Below, in pieces: positions 8,741 to 16,936 of a stretch of DNA of 41,608 nt. Position 1 is the stretch's first letter. The number at the start of each line of letters is the position of its first letter. The stretch lies in the NCBI GenBank assembly GCA_023416745.1, contig JAEZHF010000083.1, positions 1 to 41,608 on the forward strand, read 5' to 3'. A program made the translations under genes and the position numbers. Origin of the DNA: Bacillota bacterium (GTDB taxonomy: Bacteria > Bacillota > Clostridia > Christensenellales > SZUA-584). The notes under the pieces were generated by a model that was given only the letters and a program-made list of their open reading frames with translations, was not told the origin of the DNA and made no database searches.

Positions 8741-9172
8741 CTATTCTTCTTCAAACATGTTTTCATATAAATAGTCGTAATCAAGCGGCACACCATATTC
8801 GTATAGGGTATCCAGCATAATCTTCTTTTTCTCACTGCTCATCATATAGTATTGATCGTCATTCTTTCTGTAAAAAACAGTATTGCAGCCATCCGTAGCA
8901 GGGTGAATGCTCAGTAGTCTGTCTTCGCCTTCAAACAACAACTCCAATTCGGTAAACCCGCAGTTTCCGCTGCCTGCTTCAGTATCCTCAGTCAGCGCTG
9001 CCGTAAGAGCATCGACATCCTCAGCATCCGTTATGACAACTGTGGACTCATCCTCTCCGCATACATAACGAACAGTCACTTGTTCCGCAAAGGAGAGGTC
9101 TGGGACATTACATCCCGCTAAAAGCAGCATGATAATTAATAACAGTATAACCACTGAAATTAAGCTTTTCAC
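8741..9172 (-). CDS. small hypothetical lipoprotein
   Basis: A 143-residue protein starting at GTG 9172, which has GGAG 8 nt upstream; a TTG 21 bp earlier has no such site. The start MKSLISVVILLLIIMLLLAGC is a lipoprotein signal peptide with lipobox LAGC, so the mature protein would be anchored on the outer face of the membrane. The acidic remainder (for example ESTVVITDAEDVDALTAAL) has no family that I recognise. A promoter at 9223-9250 serves it. Confidence 0.7.
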   Translation of the reverse strand: MKSLISVVILLLIIMLLLAGCNVPDLSFAEQVTVRYVCGEDESTVVITDAEDVDALTAALTEDTEAGSGNCGFTELELLFEGEDRLLSIHPATDGCNTVFYRKNDDQYYMMSSEKKKIMLDTLYEYGVPLDYDYLYENMFEEE

Positions 9173-9222
9173 CTGTCTAGCTCCTTTCCACAAACCAACT
9201 TGTTAGTTTGAGAATTATATAC

Positions 9223-9250
9223 ATGATAGCATATGGATGGAAGATTTCAA
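9223..9250 (-). promoter_or_regulatory. sigma-A promoter of the lipoprotein gene
   Basis: On the minus strand TTGAAA (9245-9250), a 16-nt spacer and TATCAT (9223-9228) precede the GTG start by about 50 bp. Confidence 0.5.
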
Positions 9251-9274
9251 TTATCTATTCATAAATATCACACC

Positions 9275-9303
9275 TTGCCGCTCAAAAACCACTCAGGTAT
9301 AAT
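9275..9303 (+). promoter_or_regulatory. sigma-A promoter of araR
   Basis: TTGCCG (9275-9280), a 17-nt spacer and TATAAT (9298-9303) stand 31 bp before the araR start. Confidence 0.65.
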
Positions 9304-9304
9304 G

Positions 9305-9320
9305 GGATATACGTACAAGC
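9305..9320 (+). promoter_or_regulatory. AraR operator at araR (autoregulation)
   Basis: GGATATACGTACAAGC contains the palindromic core TACGTA and the half-site ACGTACAA of the Bacillus AraR box ATTTGTACGTACAAAT, matching 10 of 16 positions. It overlaps the predicted transcription start, so bound AraR would block its own promoter. Confidence 0.5.
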
Positions 9321-9334
9321 GAGAGGCACCTATT

Positions 9335-10417
9335 ATGACCAACCTGACTAAACTGCCGAAATACCAGATCGTCAAGGACTACGTCCGTCATCTGATACGG
9401 GACGGCCTGATCGTATACGGGCAGCAGCTCCCGTCCGAGCACGACCTGATGGTCAAATTTGGCGTCAGCCGTCAGACGGTACGGCAGGCGTTCGCTGAGC
9501 TCACCGCCGAAGGGCTGCTTTACAAGGAGCAGGGCAAGGGCACGTTCTGCGGCTACCGGAACACGCACCCCCGCCAGATCGTGGCGGTGATCACCACCTA
9601 CATCTCCGAATTCGTTTTTCCGGGTATCATCTCTGGCGTCGAGCAGGTGCTGTCCGACAAAGGCTATATGATGCTGCTGTGCAACACCGGCAACAACAAG
9701 CAGACTGAAGCGCAGCATCTCACCAGCATGCTGGAATTGGGCGTGGCGGGCATCATCATTGAGCCCACGCGCAGCGCCCACCCCAACACCAATCGGGAGC
9801 TGCTGGAGGAACTCCGGCGGAAGGGCACGAAGTTCGTCTACCTCAACGCCTGCTACGACGATTTCGAAAGCGCGTACGCGGTGATGGACGACAGGGAGGG
9901 CAGCCGCCTGCTCACGCAGCACATCTTGTCCCTTGGACACCGGCGTCTGGCCGGTCTGTTCAAGACAGAGGACAAACAGGGTGTACTACGCCATGCAGGT
10001 TTCATGGACGCCATTTCGGCGTGTGCAGATGCGCAGGCGGTGTCTGTCGGTGAATATGAAACGATGAACATGTACGACTATCCTTTCACGTTCGCTCAGA
10101 ACCTGCTGAAAAGCACGGACCGCCCCTCGGCAATCGTGTGCTACAACGACCAGTGTGCGCTGCAGGTTCTGCAGGCGGCAGCGGAGCGCGGACTCAAGGT
10201 TCCGCAGGATCTGTCGGTGGTGGGTTACGACGATTCGCTCACGGCCCACAGCACCGCCAGACTGACCACAGTGCGCCATCCGATGAAGGAGATGGGGCGC
10301 TGCGCAGCCCGTTTCATGGTGGGTATGCTGGAAGGCCGTGACGGCATCCCCTGCCGCGTTTTCCATCCGGAGCTGATTGTGCGGGATTCCTGCCGGCAGC
10401 GGCACAGCGGACTATAA
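9335..10417 (+). CDS. araR: AraR-type transcriptional repressor (GntR DNA-binding domain, LacI-type sensor domain)
   Basis: A 360-residue regulator, the usual AraR length. The ATG at 9335 has AGAGG 8 nt upstream. Residues 1-70 form a GntR-type winged helix (LPSEHDLMVKFGVSRQTVRQ, then GLLYKEQGKGTF). From about residue 75 the protein is a periplasmic-binding-protein-like sensor of the LacI/GalR kind (VVGYDDSLTAHSTARLTTVRHP near the end). This mixed architecture defines AraR, which releases DNA on binding L-arabinose. A kinase and an L-ribulose-5-phosphate epimerase follow, and AraR-like boxes lie at its own promoter and at the kinase promoter. Confidence 0.88.
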   Translation: MTNLTKLPKYQIVKDYVRHLIRDGLIVYGQQLPSEHDLMVKFGVSRQTVRQAFAELTAEGLLYKEQGKGTFCGYRNTHPRQIVAVITTYISEFVFPGIISGVEQVLSDKGYMMLLCNTGNNKQTEAQHLTSMLELGVAGIIIEPTRSAHPNTNRELLEELRRKGTKFVYLNACYDDFESAYAVMDDREGSRLLTQHILSLGHRRLAGLFKTEDKQGVLRHAGFMDAISACADAQAVSVGEYETMNMYDYPFTFAQNLLKSTDRPSAIVCYNDQCALQVLQAAAERGLKVPQDLSVVGYDDSLTAHSTARLTTVRHPMKEMGRCAARFMVGMLEGRDGIPCRVFHPELIVRDSCRQRHSGL

Positions 10418-10443
10418 CCTGCGTGAACCCCCCAGAAACAAAG

Positions 10444-10472
10444 CGGGCAGCCCGATATTGGCGAGCTGCCCG
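10444..10472. terminator. bidirectional terminator between araR and the kinase gene
   Basis: A perfect 8-bp stem, CGGGCAGC (10444-10451) and GCTGCCCG (10465-10472), lies between convergent genes. T-richness is modest on both sides (TTACTTAT rightward, CTTTGTTTCT leftward). Confidence 0.65.
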
Positions 10473-10506
10473 TTACTTATATAAAATTTCTGTTTATCCA
10501 AACTCT

Positions 10507-12069
10507 TTATATGACTTCAACCGCCTTGCGTTCGGCCTCCAAACCGGCTTGATATCGTTGCATGAACGCCCCGAAGCCTTCAATATCCGCAGCCTCCGGC
10601 GCGACGGTGGTGCGTTCGCTGTCCGTAAACACGCTGTTGCTCAAGTAGTCCGCAAGCGTTGCACCCTTCTTGTTCATCATATAGGCGGCGAGTATCGCAA
10701 TACCCCAGGGACCGCCTTCACCGGCCGTCGCCATGACGGTGACCGGAGCCCCCATCACCGTCGCCATGATGCGCAGACCAACGTTTGTGACCTTGAAGAA
10801 GCCGCCATGTCCTGTGATCGAATCGATCATTGCGCCCTCTTCCTCTATCAATATTCGCAGGCCCATTTTGAGCGACGCCAGCGACGAGTAAAGATGCGTT
10901 CTCATGAAATTGGCGAGCGTGAAGGATGAGTCCGTCGTCCGCACAAACAACGGCCTGCCCTCTTCCAGCTCGGTCACATGCTCACCCGAAATGTAGTTGT
11001 ACGACAACAAACCGCCGCAGTCGGCGTCTCCTCTGAGCGCCTCATTATAGAGTTTTCTGTAAAGCGCATTGATATCAAATTCAGCGCCCAGCAGCCTGCC
11101 CGCCTCGCCCAGCAGCTTCACCCACGCGTCCACATCTCCGAGGCAGTTGTTGCAATGCACCATCGCCACCGGATCACCCGCGGGGGTGGTCACCATGTCC
11201 ACCTCGGCATGCAGCTGCTTCAGCGCCTTTTCCAGCACGATCATGGCAAACACGCTGGTACCCGCACTGATGTTGCCCGTCCGCCGGCGTACGCTGTTGG
11301 TCGCCACCATGCCTGTTCCCGCATCACCTTCCGGCGGGCACATGGGAATTCCCGCTTTCAGTTTACCGCCGGGGTCCAGCCTCCGCGCGCCCGCTTCGCT
11401 GAGAGCGCCTGCCTTTTCACCCGCCATCGCAATGCGGGGCATTATATCCGCCAGCTTCCAGAGAAGCCCGGCGTTCATCTGATCAAATTTACCAACCATG
11501 GCGCTGTCATAGGCATGCGTTTTGTCGTCCAGCGGAAACATACCTGATGCGTCGCCGATGCCGAGCACCTTCTCTCCAGTGAGCTGCCAGTGGATATACC
11601 CGGCCAGCGTGGTGAGGTATTTGATCTCCGACACGTGCGACTCGTTGTTCAGTATGCTCTGATACAGATGCGCGATGCTCCAACGCTGGGGAATATTGAA
11701 TCCAAACAATGCCGTCAGCTTTTTGGCCGCTTCTCCGGTTATGGTGTTGCGCCATGTACGGAACGGGGCCAGCAGATTATCCTCCTGACCGAACGCCATG
11801 TATCCGTGCATCATGGCCGAGACGCCGATTGCTCCCACCTGCTCCAATTCAATGCCGAATTTTTGTTTCACATCCTTGGCCAGGTTTGCATAGCAGTCCC
11901 GAACGCCGGTCCAGATGTCGTCCAGAGAGTATGTCCATTTACCCTCCTCGAAACGATTCTCCCAGTTGTGGTCGCCAGAAGCAATCGGACGATGCGCTTT
12001 GTCGATCAGCACCGCTTTGATACGTGTGGAGCCCAGCTCAATGCCAAGATAAGTGTCATTCATATTCAT
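10507..12069 (-). CDS. FGGY-family carbohydrate kinase, probable L-ribulokinase
   Basis: A 520-residue sugar kinase. ATG 12069 is used, with AAAGGA 10 nt upstream; longer frames run into the promoter. The N-terminal phosphate-binding motif YLGIELGSTRIKAVLID and the central GNISAGTSVFAMIVLEK segment belong to the FGGY fold, as does the C-terminal GHGGFFKVTNVGLRIMATVMG. The gene lies between araR and araD and carries AraR-like boxes, so phosphorylation of L-ribulose to L-ribulose 5-phosphate is the likely job. It resembles the clostridial/Bacteroides form of the ribulokinase more than the E. coli AraB type. L-xylulose or L-fuculose cannot be excluded. Confidence 0.8.
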   Translation of the reverse strand: MNMNDTYLGIELGSTRIKAVLIDKAHRPIASGDHNWENRFEEGKWTYSLDDIWTGVRDCYANLAKDVKQKFGIELEQVGAIGVSAMMHGYMAFGQEDNLLAPFRTWRNTITGEAAKKLTALFGFNIPQRWSIAHLYQSILNNESHVSEIKYLTTLAGYIHWQLTGEKVLGIGDASGMFPLDDKTHAYDSAMVGKFDQMNAGLLWKLADIMPRIAMAGEKAGALSEAGARRLDPGGKLKAGIPMCPPEGDAGTGMVATNSVRRRTGNISAGTSVFAMIVLEKALKQLHAEVDMVTTPAGDPVAMVHCNNCLGDVDAWVKLLGEAGRLLGAEFDINALYRKLYNEALRGDADCGGLLSYNYISGEHVTELEEGRPLFVRTTDSSFTLANFMRTHLYSSLASLKMGLRILIEEEGAMIDSITGHGGFFKVTNVGLRIMATVMGAPVTVMATAGEGGPWGIAILAAYMMNKKGATLADYLSNSVFTDSERTTVAPEAADIEGFGAFMQRYQAGLEAERKAVEVI

Positions 12070-12163
12070 ACTTACTTTTTCCTTTCTGCAAAAGAGACGA
12101 ACGGGATGAACCACGGTCGCTCCGCACATAATATAAAGCCGTGAAACATTAAAAACAGGAGAA

Positions 12164-12192
12164 ATTGTCGCGTACATCTTGTACGGACATGT
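12164..12192 (-). promoter_or_regulatory. AraR operator region at the kinase promoter
   Basis: TCTTGTACGGACATGT (12177-12192) matches the AraR consensus at 11 of 16 positions. The adjoining ATTGTCGCGTACATCT (12164-12179) matches about 10. Both lie just downstream of the -10, over the transcription start of the kinase gene, as expected of a roadblock operator. The second, upstream-overlapping box is the weaker call. Confidence 0.5.
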
Positions 12193-12200
12193 TTGTTTGT

Positions 12201-12229
12201 ATTATACTTGAACCAGATTATTTTTTCAA
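12201..12229 (-). promoter_or_regulatory. sigma-A promoter of the kinase gene
   Basis: On the minus strand TTGAAA (12224-12229), a 17-nt spacer and TATAAT (12201-12206); the leader to the ATG at 12069 is about 125 nt. Confidence 0.75.
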
Positions 12230-12332
12230 CTTAGAAAACGCCGGACATATCTTGAAAAGCGTTCATGCAATAACCTTCAGCGGAAACTATTGAGTAACCG
12301 CCTTAAGGGCGGAAGAAAGGACTTATTGAGGC

Positions 12333-13022
12333 ATGCTTGAGCAACTGAAGAAAGAAGTTTGTGATGCGAATTTAAAGCTTGTTGAATACGGGCTCGTGAT
12401 ACTGACCTGGGGCAACGTCAGCGCCGTTGACCGCGAAAGCGGTCTCGTGGTCATCAAGCCGAGCGGTGTATCATACGATGTGATGAAACCGGAGCACATG
12501 GTGGTGGTCGACCAGAACGGCAAAGTGGTGGAAGGCGACTACCGTCCCTCCTCCGATACCGACACCCATGTAGAGATATACAAGGCCTTTGAAACCGGCG
12601 CAGTGGTGCATACGCATTCCAAATGGGCCACCATCTGGGCACAGTCGGGGCGCAATCTGCCCTTCCTTGGCACCACACACGCAGATTATTTTTACGGCGA
12701 CGTGCCGGTAACGCGCAAGCTGACTGAAGCCGAAATATCCGGCGGTTATGAGCTGGAAACGGGCAAGGTCATCATCGAGACGTTCAAAGATCAGAACATA
12801 GACCCTGCGATGGTTCAGGCGGTGCTGGTGAACAACCACGGACCGTTTACATGGGGAAAGGATGCGGCACACGCCGTGGAGAACGCACTCGTGCTGGATT
12901 TCGTTGCAGAGATGGCCCGCAACACGCTGGCGCTCAGCGGTAAAGCACAGATGAGTCAGACCTTGTTGGACAAGCATTACCTCCGCAAGCATGGTAAGAA
13001 CGCGTACTACGGACAAAAATAA
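12333..13022 (+). CDS. araD: L-ribulose-5-phosphate 4-epimerase
   Basis: A 229-residue class II aldolase/adducin-fold enzyme, the normal AraD length. It converts L-ribulose 5-phosphate to D-xylulose 5-phosphate, which enters the pentose phosphate pathway. Motifs seen in order: TWGNVSAVDRESG and IKPSGVSYD (phosphate and substrate binding), HTHSKWATIW (zinc histidines), TTHADYFYGDVPVTR, and VLVNNHGPFTWG. GAGG lies very close to the ATG and AAAGGA 12 nt away, so the ribosome binding site is imperfect; a small perfect hairpin (CCGCC/GGCGG, 12299-12313) precedes it. The gene diverges from the kinase. I saw no araA in the window. Confidence 0.9.
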   Translation: MLEQLKKEVCDANLKLVEYGLVILTWGNVSAVDRESGLVVIKPSGVSYDVMKPEHMVVVDQNGKVVEGDYRPSSDTDTHVEIYKAFETGAVVHTHSKWATIWAQSGRNLPFLGTTHADYFYGDVPVTRKLTEAEISGGYELETGKVIIETFKDQNIDPAMVQAVLVNNHGPFTWGKDAAHAVENALVLDFVAEMARNTLALSGKAQMSQTLLDKHYLRKHGKNAYYGQK

Positions 13023-13045
13023 GAAAATGCTCTGAGAAGCAACTG

Positions 13046-13077
13046 CAGCCGCGGCCGTCTGATAACAGCCGTGGCTG
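13046..13077 (+). terminator. terminator-like hairpin after araD
   Basis: CAGCCGCGGC (13046-13055) pairs with GCCGTGGCTG (13068-13077) over 10 bp with one G-T pair. The tail TTACTGTTC is only weakly T-rich. Confidence 0.5.
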
Positions 13078-13120
13078 TTACTGTTCAATTCATATAATCG
13101 TAACAATTGATGCCGATTCG

Positions 13121-13149
13121 TTGACATTCCATGAAGTCTCACTTATAAT
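13121..13149 (+). promoter_or_regulatory. perfect-consensus sigma-A promoter of the TagO/WecA gene
   Basis: TTGACA (13121-13126), a 17-nt spacer and TATAAT (13144-13149). Both hexamers and the spacing are ideal, so strong, possibly constitutive expression is expected. A GTG-initiated 11-codon frame and a small AACGCC/GGCGTT hairpin lie in the 60-nt leader. Confidence 0.8.
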
Positions 13150-13217
13150 ATTGGGCGGAAGTGAATCAGACAGGAGAGTGAAACGCCCGGTTAGCCGCGA
13201 GGCGTTCGGTTAAATAA

Positions 13218-14306
13218 ATGCTTATTTTTTTTATTCCAACTTTAGCTGCGCTGGCGCTTTCATTGGGCTTGACCCCTCTGATGATATTAGCATCCCGAAA
13301 GCTCAAGATTCTGGACATGCCCAACAATCGGAAAGCACACCGCGAACCCATGCCATTAATGGGCGGTGTTGCCATCTTTCTGGCAACAATTATCGCCACC
13401 GTTATTTTCGTCGTTTTTTTCGTGGAAGGCCTCAAGACTAACATTGTGATCGCCTTTCTGATCGGGATCTCCGGTGTCACAATGATGGGCCTTATCGACG
13501 ACATACTAGTGTTGAGCGCCAAGCGCCGTCTGGTCATACTGTTCATACTCGCACTGATCGTACTCATCGGCTGCCTGCAGTTCTATTTCCCCGCCGATCT
13601 GCTGCACCGTGATCTTGGGCTCACACTATTGACCTCACTTATCGTTGTGATTTGGATCGTGGGCATCACAAATGCCATCAACCTTTCGGACGGGCTGGAC
13701 GGCCTGGCCAGCAGCCTGTCACTGGTCTCGGTGGCCAGTTTTGCGCTGATATTCTATCTGCAGGGGCGTTCGCAGCTCGCGCTGCCCACCGCGCTGGCGT
13801 TGTTTGGCGCAATAGCCGGCTTCCTGCCGTATAACATCAGCCCCGCCAAGATATTTATGGGCGACGCGGGCAGCATGTTCATCGGCTTCATGCTGGGTAT
13901 ACTGTCTATCATGAGTATGTCCGAAAAACCGATAGAGTTTTTCGTTGTGCCGGTGTTCCTGATATTGATGCCAATACTGGATATGTCCATGTCGATACTG
14001 CGCCGGCTGCTGCTGCGCCGCCCGGTGCTTGAACCGGATAAAATGCATTTTCACCACACACTGAACAAGCGGTTAATAAGCCACCGTATCGTCGTCATCA
14101 TATTGGCTGCGTTTCAGCTGTTGTTCGCAGGCGTGGGAATTGCCGTATATCTTACGGAATGGTTTACCGCCGGCTGGATCGTGCTTGGGTGCATCGCTCT
14201 GGGCGCTGTGATATATTCCTTTGTTGCTGCGCGTCGGTTGCGCAGCAATGGCCAGTCAGCCCCCGGCTCTGCTGATAATCACCTGTCCGAAAAGCCTGCC
14301 GAATAG
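13218..14306 (+). CDS. undecaprenyl-phosphate GlcNAc-1-phosphate transferase (TagO/WecA family)
   Basis: A 362-residue polytopic membrane enzyme of the MraY/WecA/TagO family. It moves an N-acetylhexosamine 1-phosphate from the UDP-sugar to undecaprenyl phosphate and so starts teichoic acid or other cell-wall glycopolymers. Family signatures are intact: NNRKAHREPMPLMGG, the acidic LSDGLDG, FMGDAGSMFIG, and the histidine motif DKMHFHHTLNKR, which separates WecA/TagO from MraY. About ten membrane segments are visible. An in-frame TAA immediately before the ATG fixes this as the first possible start, yet no good ribosome binding site precedes it. No other cell-wall polymer gene adjoins it. Confidence 0.88.
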   Translation: MLIFFIPTLAALALSLGLTPLMILASRKLKILDMPNNRKAHREPMPLMGGVAIFLATIIATVIFVVFFVEGLKTNIVIAFLIGISGVTMMGLIDDILVLSAKRRLVILFILALIVLIGCLQFYFPADLLHRDLGLTLLTSLIVVIWIVGITNAINLSDGLDGLASSLSLVSVASFALIFYLQGRSQLALPTALALFGAIAGFLPYNISPAKIFMGDAGSMFIGFMLGILSIMSMSEKPIEFFVVPVFLILMPILDMSMSILRRLLLRRPVLEPDKMHFHHTLNKRLISHRIVVIILAAFQLLFAGVGIAVYLTEWFTAGWIVLGCIALGAVIYSFVAARRLRSNGQSAPGSADNHLSEKPAE

Positions 14307-14357
14307 TCAGCTTCCTCCGCAACACTTGACCATCCACCTGATATGTTGGCCGTCCTG

Positions 14358-15344
14358 TCAGAACTCATTTTTTAAATTTCTAGAAAAGAGCATCTCAAGA
14401 ATGCTGGCTGGCTCTTTGTCACAATAGAGTACTTGATATACCGCATCACAAATCGGCAATTCCACGCCGCAGATCGTTCCCATATCGATCAACGCCTTTA
14501 CCGTGTAATATCCTTCGGCGAGCTTGTCATACTTTTTGCCCTGCACATACTGTTCTCCATAGGCTCTGTTCTGGCTGAAGTGAGAAAACACCGTTGCCTC
14601 GTAATCTCCCAAATGGCAAAGACCATATACCGAGTTCTCATTACCTCCCGCCGCTTGAATCAGCCGCCCAATCTCCCTTGTGCCCCTGGCCATCAGAGCA
14701 CCCTTCAGCGACGATATACCCAACCCATCTAGCATCCCTGCGGCAATGCCGATTACGTTCTTGGCAGCTGCCCCTATCTCGTTACCCACCAGATCGTTTC
14801 CGTAATAGAACCTGATCAGTTTGCTGGTAAACGCGCCGATTATTATATCCTTTGTGGCGTCGTCACTGCTGTCAATCACCATGCAGTTGGGAACACCGCG
14901 GCAAAATTCTTGAACATGACCCGGCCCCAGCCAGACAGCCGTTTTGTTGCTGGTATCTATTGCAGCCTCAATTATCTGAGTGGGGCGTTTTCCGGTTGAT
15001 ATTTCTATCCCTTTCATACAGAGTATAACGATTTTATCAGTCAGACCGACACTTCCCAACTGCCCGGATACTTCCTGAAGCTTCTGCACCCCCACAGAAA
15101 CGATAACGATTTCCGCGTCCTTCACACAGTTGATGTCACAGGTCAGCTTGACGGATTCCGGCAGTGTCAGATGCGCGTTGCACCTCGTCTGTGTAAGCTG
15201 CTTCATATTGGCGGAGCTTTCCCGTCCATACAGCGATACCGCGTGCCCCAGTCTGTCGAGATACCACGCGATAAAGCTTCCCCAGCGCCCGCAGCCAACC
15301 ACGGCAATCTTTCTGGTCTTCCTATCGTTACTGTAAAAATCCAT
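14358..15344 (-). CDS. gpsA: NAD(P)-dependent glycerol-3-phosphate dehydrogenase family protein
   Basis: A 328-residue GpsA-type protein. These enzymes reduce dihydroxyacetone phosphate to sn-glycerol 3-phosphate for phospholipids. Seen are the Rossmann motif VVGCGRWGSFIAWYL, the CMKGIEI segment (ATKG in most relatives), GPGHVQEF, and NEIGAAAKNVIGIAAGMLDG, which carries the catalytic lysine. The GPGH and VGCGRW variants and the CMKG change make it a divergent member, so it may be a second paralogue rather than the housekeeping enzyme. GGAAAGGG lies just before the ATG. Confidence 0.82.
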   Translation of the reverse strand: MDFYSNDRKTRKIAVVGCGRWGSFIAWYLDRLGHAVSLYGRESSANMKQLTQTRCNAHLTLPESVKLTCDINCVKDAEIVIVSVGVQKLQEVSGQLGSVGLTDKIVILCMKGIEISTGKRPTQIIEAAIDTSNKTAVWLGPGHVQEFCRGVPNCMVIDSSDDATKDIIIGAFTSKLIRFYYGNDLVGNEIGAAAKNVIGIAAGMLDGLGISSLKGALMARGTREIGRLIQAAGGNENSVYGLCHLGDYEATVFSHFSQNRAYGEQYVQGKKYDKLAEGYYTVKALIDMGTICGVELPICDAVYQVLYCDKEPASILEMLFSRNLKNEF

Positions 15345-15389
15345 CTAGCCCTTTCCTGTTCCGCTATTCCTTATAAGCGATATTTTCTC

Positions 15390-15417
15390 ATTATATCAGA
15401 AAAGGCTTGTATTTCAA
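15390..15417 (-). promoter_or_regulatory. sigma-A promoter of the gpsA-like gene
   Basis: On the minus strand TTGAAA (15412-15417), a 16-nt spacer and TATAAT (15390-15395), 46 bp before the start codon. Confidence 0.7.
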
Positions 15418-15474
15418 CGGAATTTAGATGCACAGCAAGTCGGTTTATCCATACGCCGCATTATTAATCGGATG

Positions 15475-15502
15475 CAAAAGGCCAGCGCATACCGGCCTCT
15501 TG
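15475..15502 (-). terminator. possible terminator of the AraC-family gene
   Basis: On the minus strand AGGCC and GGCCT (15494-15498 and 15479-15483) pair around a 10-nt loop and are followed by TTTTGC. The stem is short but is flanked by further TTGC/GCAA complementarity. Confidence 0.5.
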
Positions 15503-15523
15503 CTCACTTTCGGTTCGCATGTG

Positions 15524-16417
15524 TTACAGCGCACGCACCGGCCTTGCTTCAATGTAACCGCGATAACCCATCGGAGCCAGCTGAAAGTTCGGGCTGTCTT
15601 GGTCCGCCCACTCAAAGCCGTACAGCTTGGGGTCGTAAGCCTTCATCAGTTCCCATATATCGCCGATCGCGGTCTCGAACTTCTCATCGTCGAACGGCGG
15701 CCCCTGGAACACCATCATTTTACAGGCGGGCAAGCTGATGATCTCGTACCCTTCCGGCACCGGCCCCGCGTAATCCGCCGCCACCTCAACGCCCTGCGCG
15801 TATTCCGATGTGCCCGGCGCGATCAGCTTCTCGGGCAGCCACATGCCGATGGGCTCATACAACGCCTCGCGAATGCCCGTCAGCACATCCCATACCTCGC
15901 AGCCTGCCTCCTCGCAGTACTCAAAGTAGTTCGTCGCCTTTTTTCCGCGTTTCAAGATCAGCTTTCTCTCCGGTCTCTCGACCACCTGCACAAACACTGT
16001 GTTCAAATTTGCCATCGTCTTCTCTCCTCTCTGTAATGTGAGGTAATAGTCGCGGGCCTGCGCGGGCAGAAAGCTCTCAAGCGGCGGGCGTTGCTGAGCG
16101 AAGCGCTTGGGCGGCATACCGAACTGCCGGGTAAACGCGCGCGTGAACCCCTCGTGCGAATCGAATACGAAGTCAAAAGCGACATCGACGACCTTTATGC
16201 CGCCTTCTCTCAGCCGCTCAGCCGCTTTTGTCAGCCGCATCGTCCGTACATAGTCGAAGGGTGTATGCCCGGTCAGTTCCTTGAATATCCGCGCCGCGTG
16301 CCACGGGGAGTATCCCGCCTTTCCGGCCAGCTTAGCCAGCGTAATGGGTTCTCCCAGGTTCGCTTCGATATAATCCTGCATATGCGCCACCGCCATCACC
16401 TTTTGCCAATGCTCCAC
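15524..16417 (-). CDS. AraC-family regulator with GyrI-like effector-binding domain
   Basis: A 297-residue regulator. GTG 16417 is chosen because AGGAGG stands 8 nt upstream; a GTG three codons earlier overlaps that site. Residues 5-105 hold the two helix-turn-helix motifs of AraC proteins (LAGKAGYSPWHAARIFKELTG and VAFDFVFDSHEGFTRAFTRQFG), placed at the N-terminus as in Rob/SoxS-like multidrug regulators. Residues 130-297 form a GyrI-like/BmrR-type ligand domain, which often binds bulky cationic compounds. No obvious target adjoins it except the divergent padR pair. Confidence 0.88.
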   Translation of the reverse strand: MEHWQKVMAVAHMQDYIEANLGEPITLAKLAGKAGYSPWHAARIFKELTGHTPFDYVRTMRLTKAAERLREGGIKVVDVAFDFVFDSHEGFTRAFTRQFGMPPKRFAQQRPPLESFLPAQARDYYLTLQRGEKTMANLNTVFVQVVERPERKLILKRGKKATNYFEYCEEAGCEVWDVLTGIREALYEPIGMWLPEKLIAPGTSEYAQGVEVAADYAGPVPEGYEIISLPACKMMVFQGPPFDDEKFETAIGDIWELMKAYDPKLYGFEWADQDSPNFQLAPMGYRGYIEARPVRAL

Positions 16418-16533
16418 ACGAATCACCTCCTATGCCCCCATCATACATACCGGAGTGAAATATTTCTTGACCGTTTTTGCGGTGGTTCCTTTTGTCATAT
16501 TCTCATTTGGTATAAAAAAAGTCAAACTGCCTG

Positions 16534-16562
16534 TTGACAACTATATCGTCTGCCGATATAAT
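16534..16562 (+). promoter_or_regulatory. perfect-consensus sigma-A promoter of padR
   Basis: TTGACA (16534-16539), a 17-nt spacer and TATAAT (16557-16562). A 7-bp inverted repeat, TATATCG (16542-16548) and CGATATA (16554-16560) with a 5-nt spacer, fills the space between the boxes and would place a repressor on the polymerase site. Confidence 0.8.
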
Positions 16563-16563
16563 T

Positions 16564-16597
16564 TATTACGTCAACCGATATATCGCCTATCGTAATA
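16564..16597 (+). promoter_or_regulatory. nested palindromic PadR operator
   Basis: The perfect 10-bp palindrome CGATATATCG (16576-16585) sits at the exact centre of a wider inverted repeat, TATTACG (16564-16570) and CGTAATA (16591-16597). Both share the centre 16580.5, and both spacers are 5 nt. With the TATATCG/CGATATA repeat just upstream, this looks like a double operator for the autoregulated PadR dimer. Confidence 0.65.
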
Positions 16598-16612
16598 TAA
16601 AGGAGGTGCCAA

Positions 16613-16936
16613 ATGGCAGAAGGTCAGAGCGCATTAACGGAAGCGGTTTACTATATACTGCTGTCGCTGATCGAGCCGATGCATGGTTACGGCATCATGC
16701 AGAATGTGAAGCAGCTGAGCAGCGGGCGGGTTTCGCTGGGCGCGGGCACGTTGTACGGCGCAATAAACACGCTGGTGGAAAAGGGTTGGATAACACCCTG
16801 TTCACAGCAGCGGGACGAACGCAAGAAGGAATATGTTATCACAACCGGGGGCCGCGACGCGGTGGAGGCGGAGATACAGCGGCTGGGCGAGCTGCTGCAA
16901 AACGGACAGCAGATCATGGGAGGTTCACCGAAATGA
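16613..16936 (+). CDS. PadR-family transcriptional repressor
   Basis: A 107-residue winged-helix protein of the short PadR class. AAGGAGGTG lies 5 nt before the ATG. The family pattern is clear: LTEAVYYILLSLIEPMHGYGIMQ, then GRVSLGAGTLYGAINTLVEKGWI with the recognition helix, then the wing DERKKEYVITTGG and a C-terminal dimer helix. The gene is read from an ideal promoter laced with palindromes and overlaps the next gene by 4 bases (ATGA), so the DUF2812 protein is its coupled partner. Such pairs usually respond to membrane stress or drugs; the signal here is unknown. Confidence 0.92.
   Translation: MAEGQSALTEAVYYILLSLIEPMHGYGIMQNVKQLSSGRVSLGAGTLYGAINTLVEKGWITPCSQQRDERKKEYVITTGGRDAVEAEIQRLGELLQNGQQIMGGSPK

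Noticed and set aside
13178..13213. A GTG-started 11-codon leader peptide before the TagO/WecA gene
   Set aside because: The purine-rich AGGAG is only one base from the GTG, too close to initiate, and no attenuator structure follows.
14307..14357. A terminator between the convergent TagO/WecA and gpsA-like genes
   Set aside because: A T-rich stretch is present, but no stable stem could be drawn next to it.
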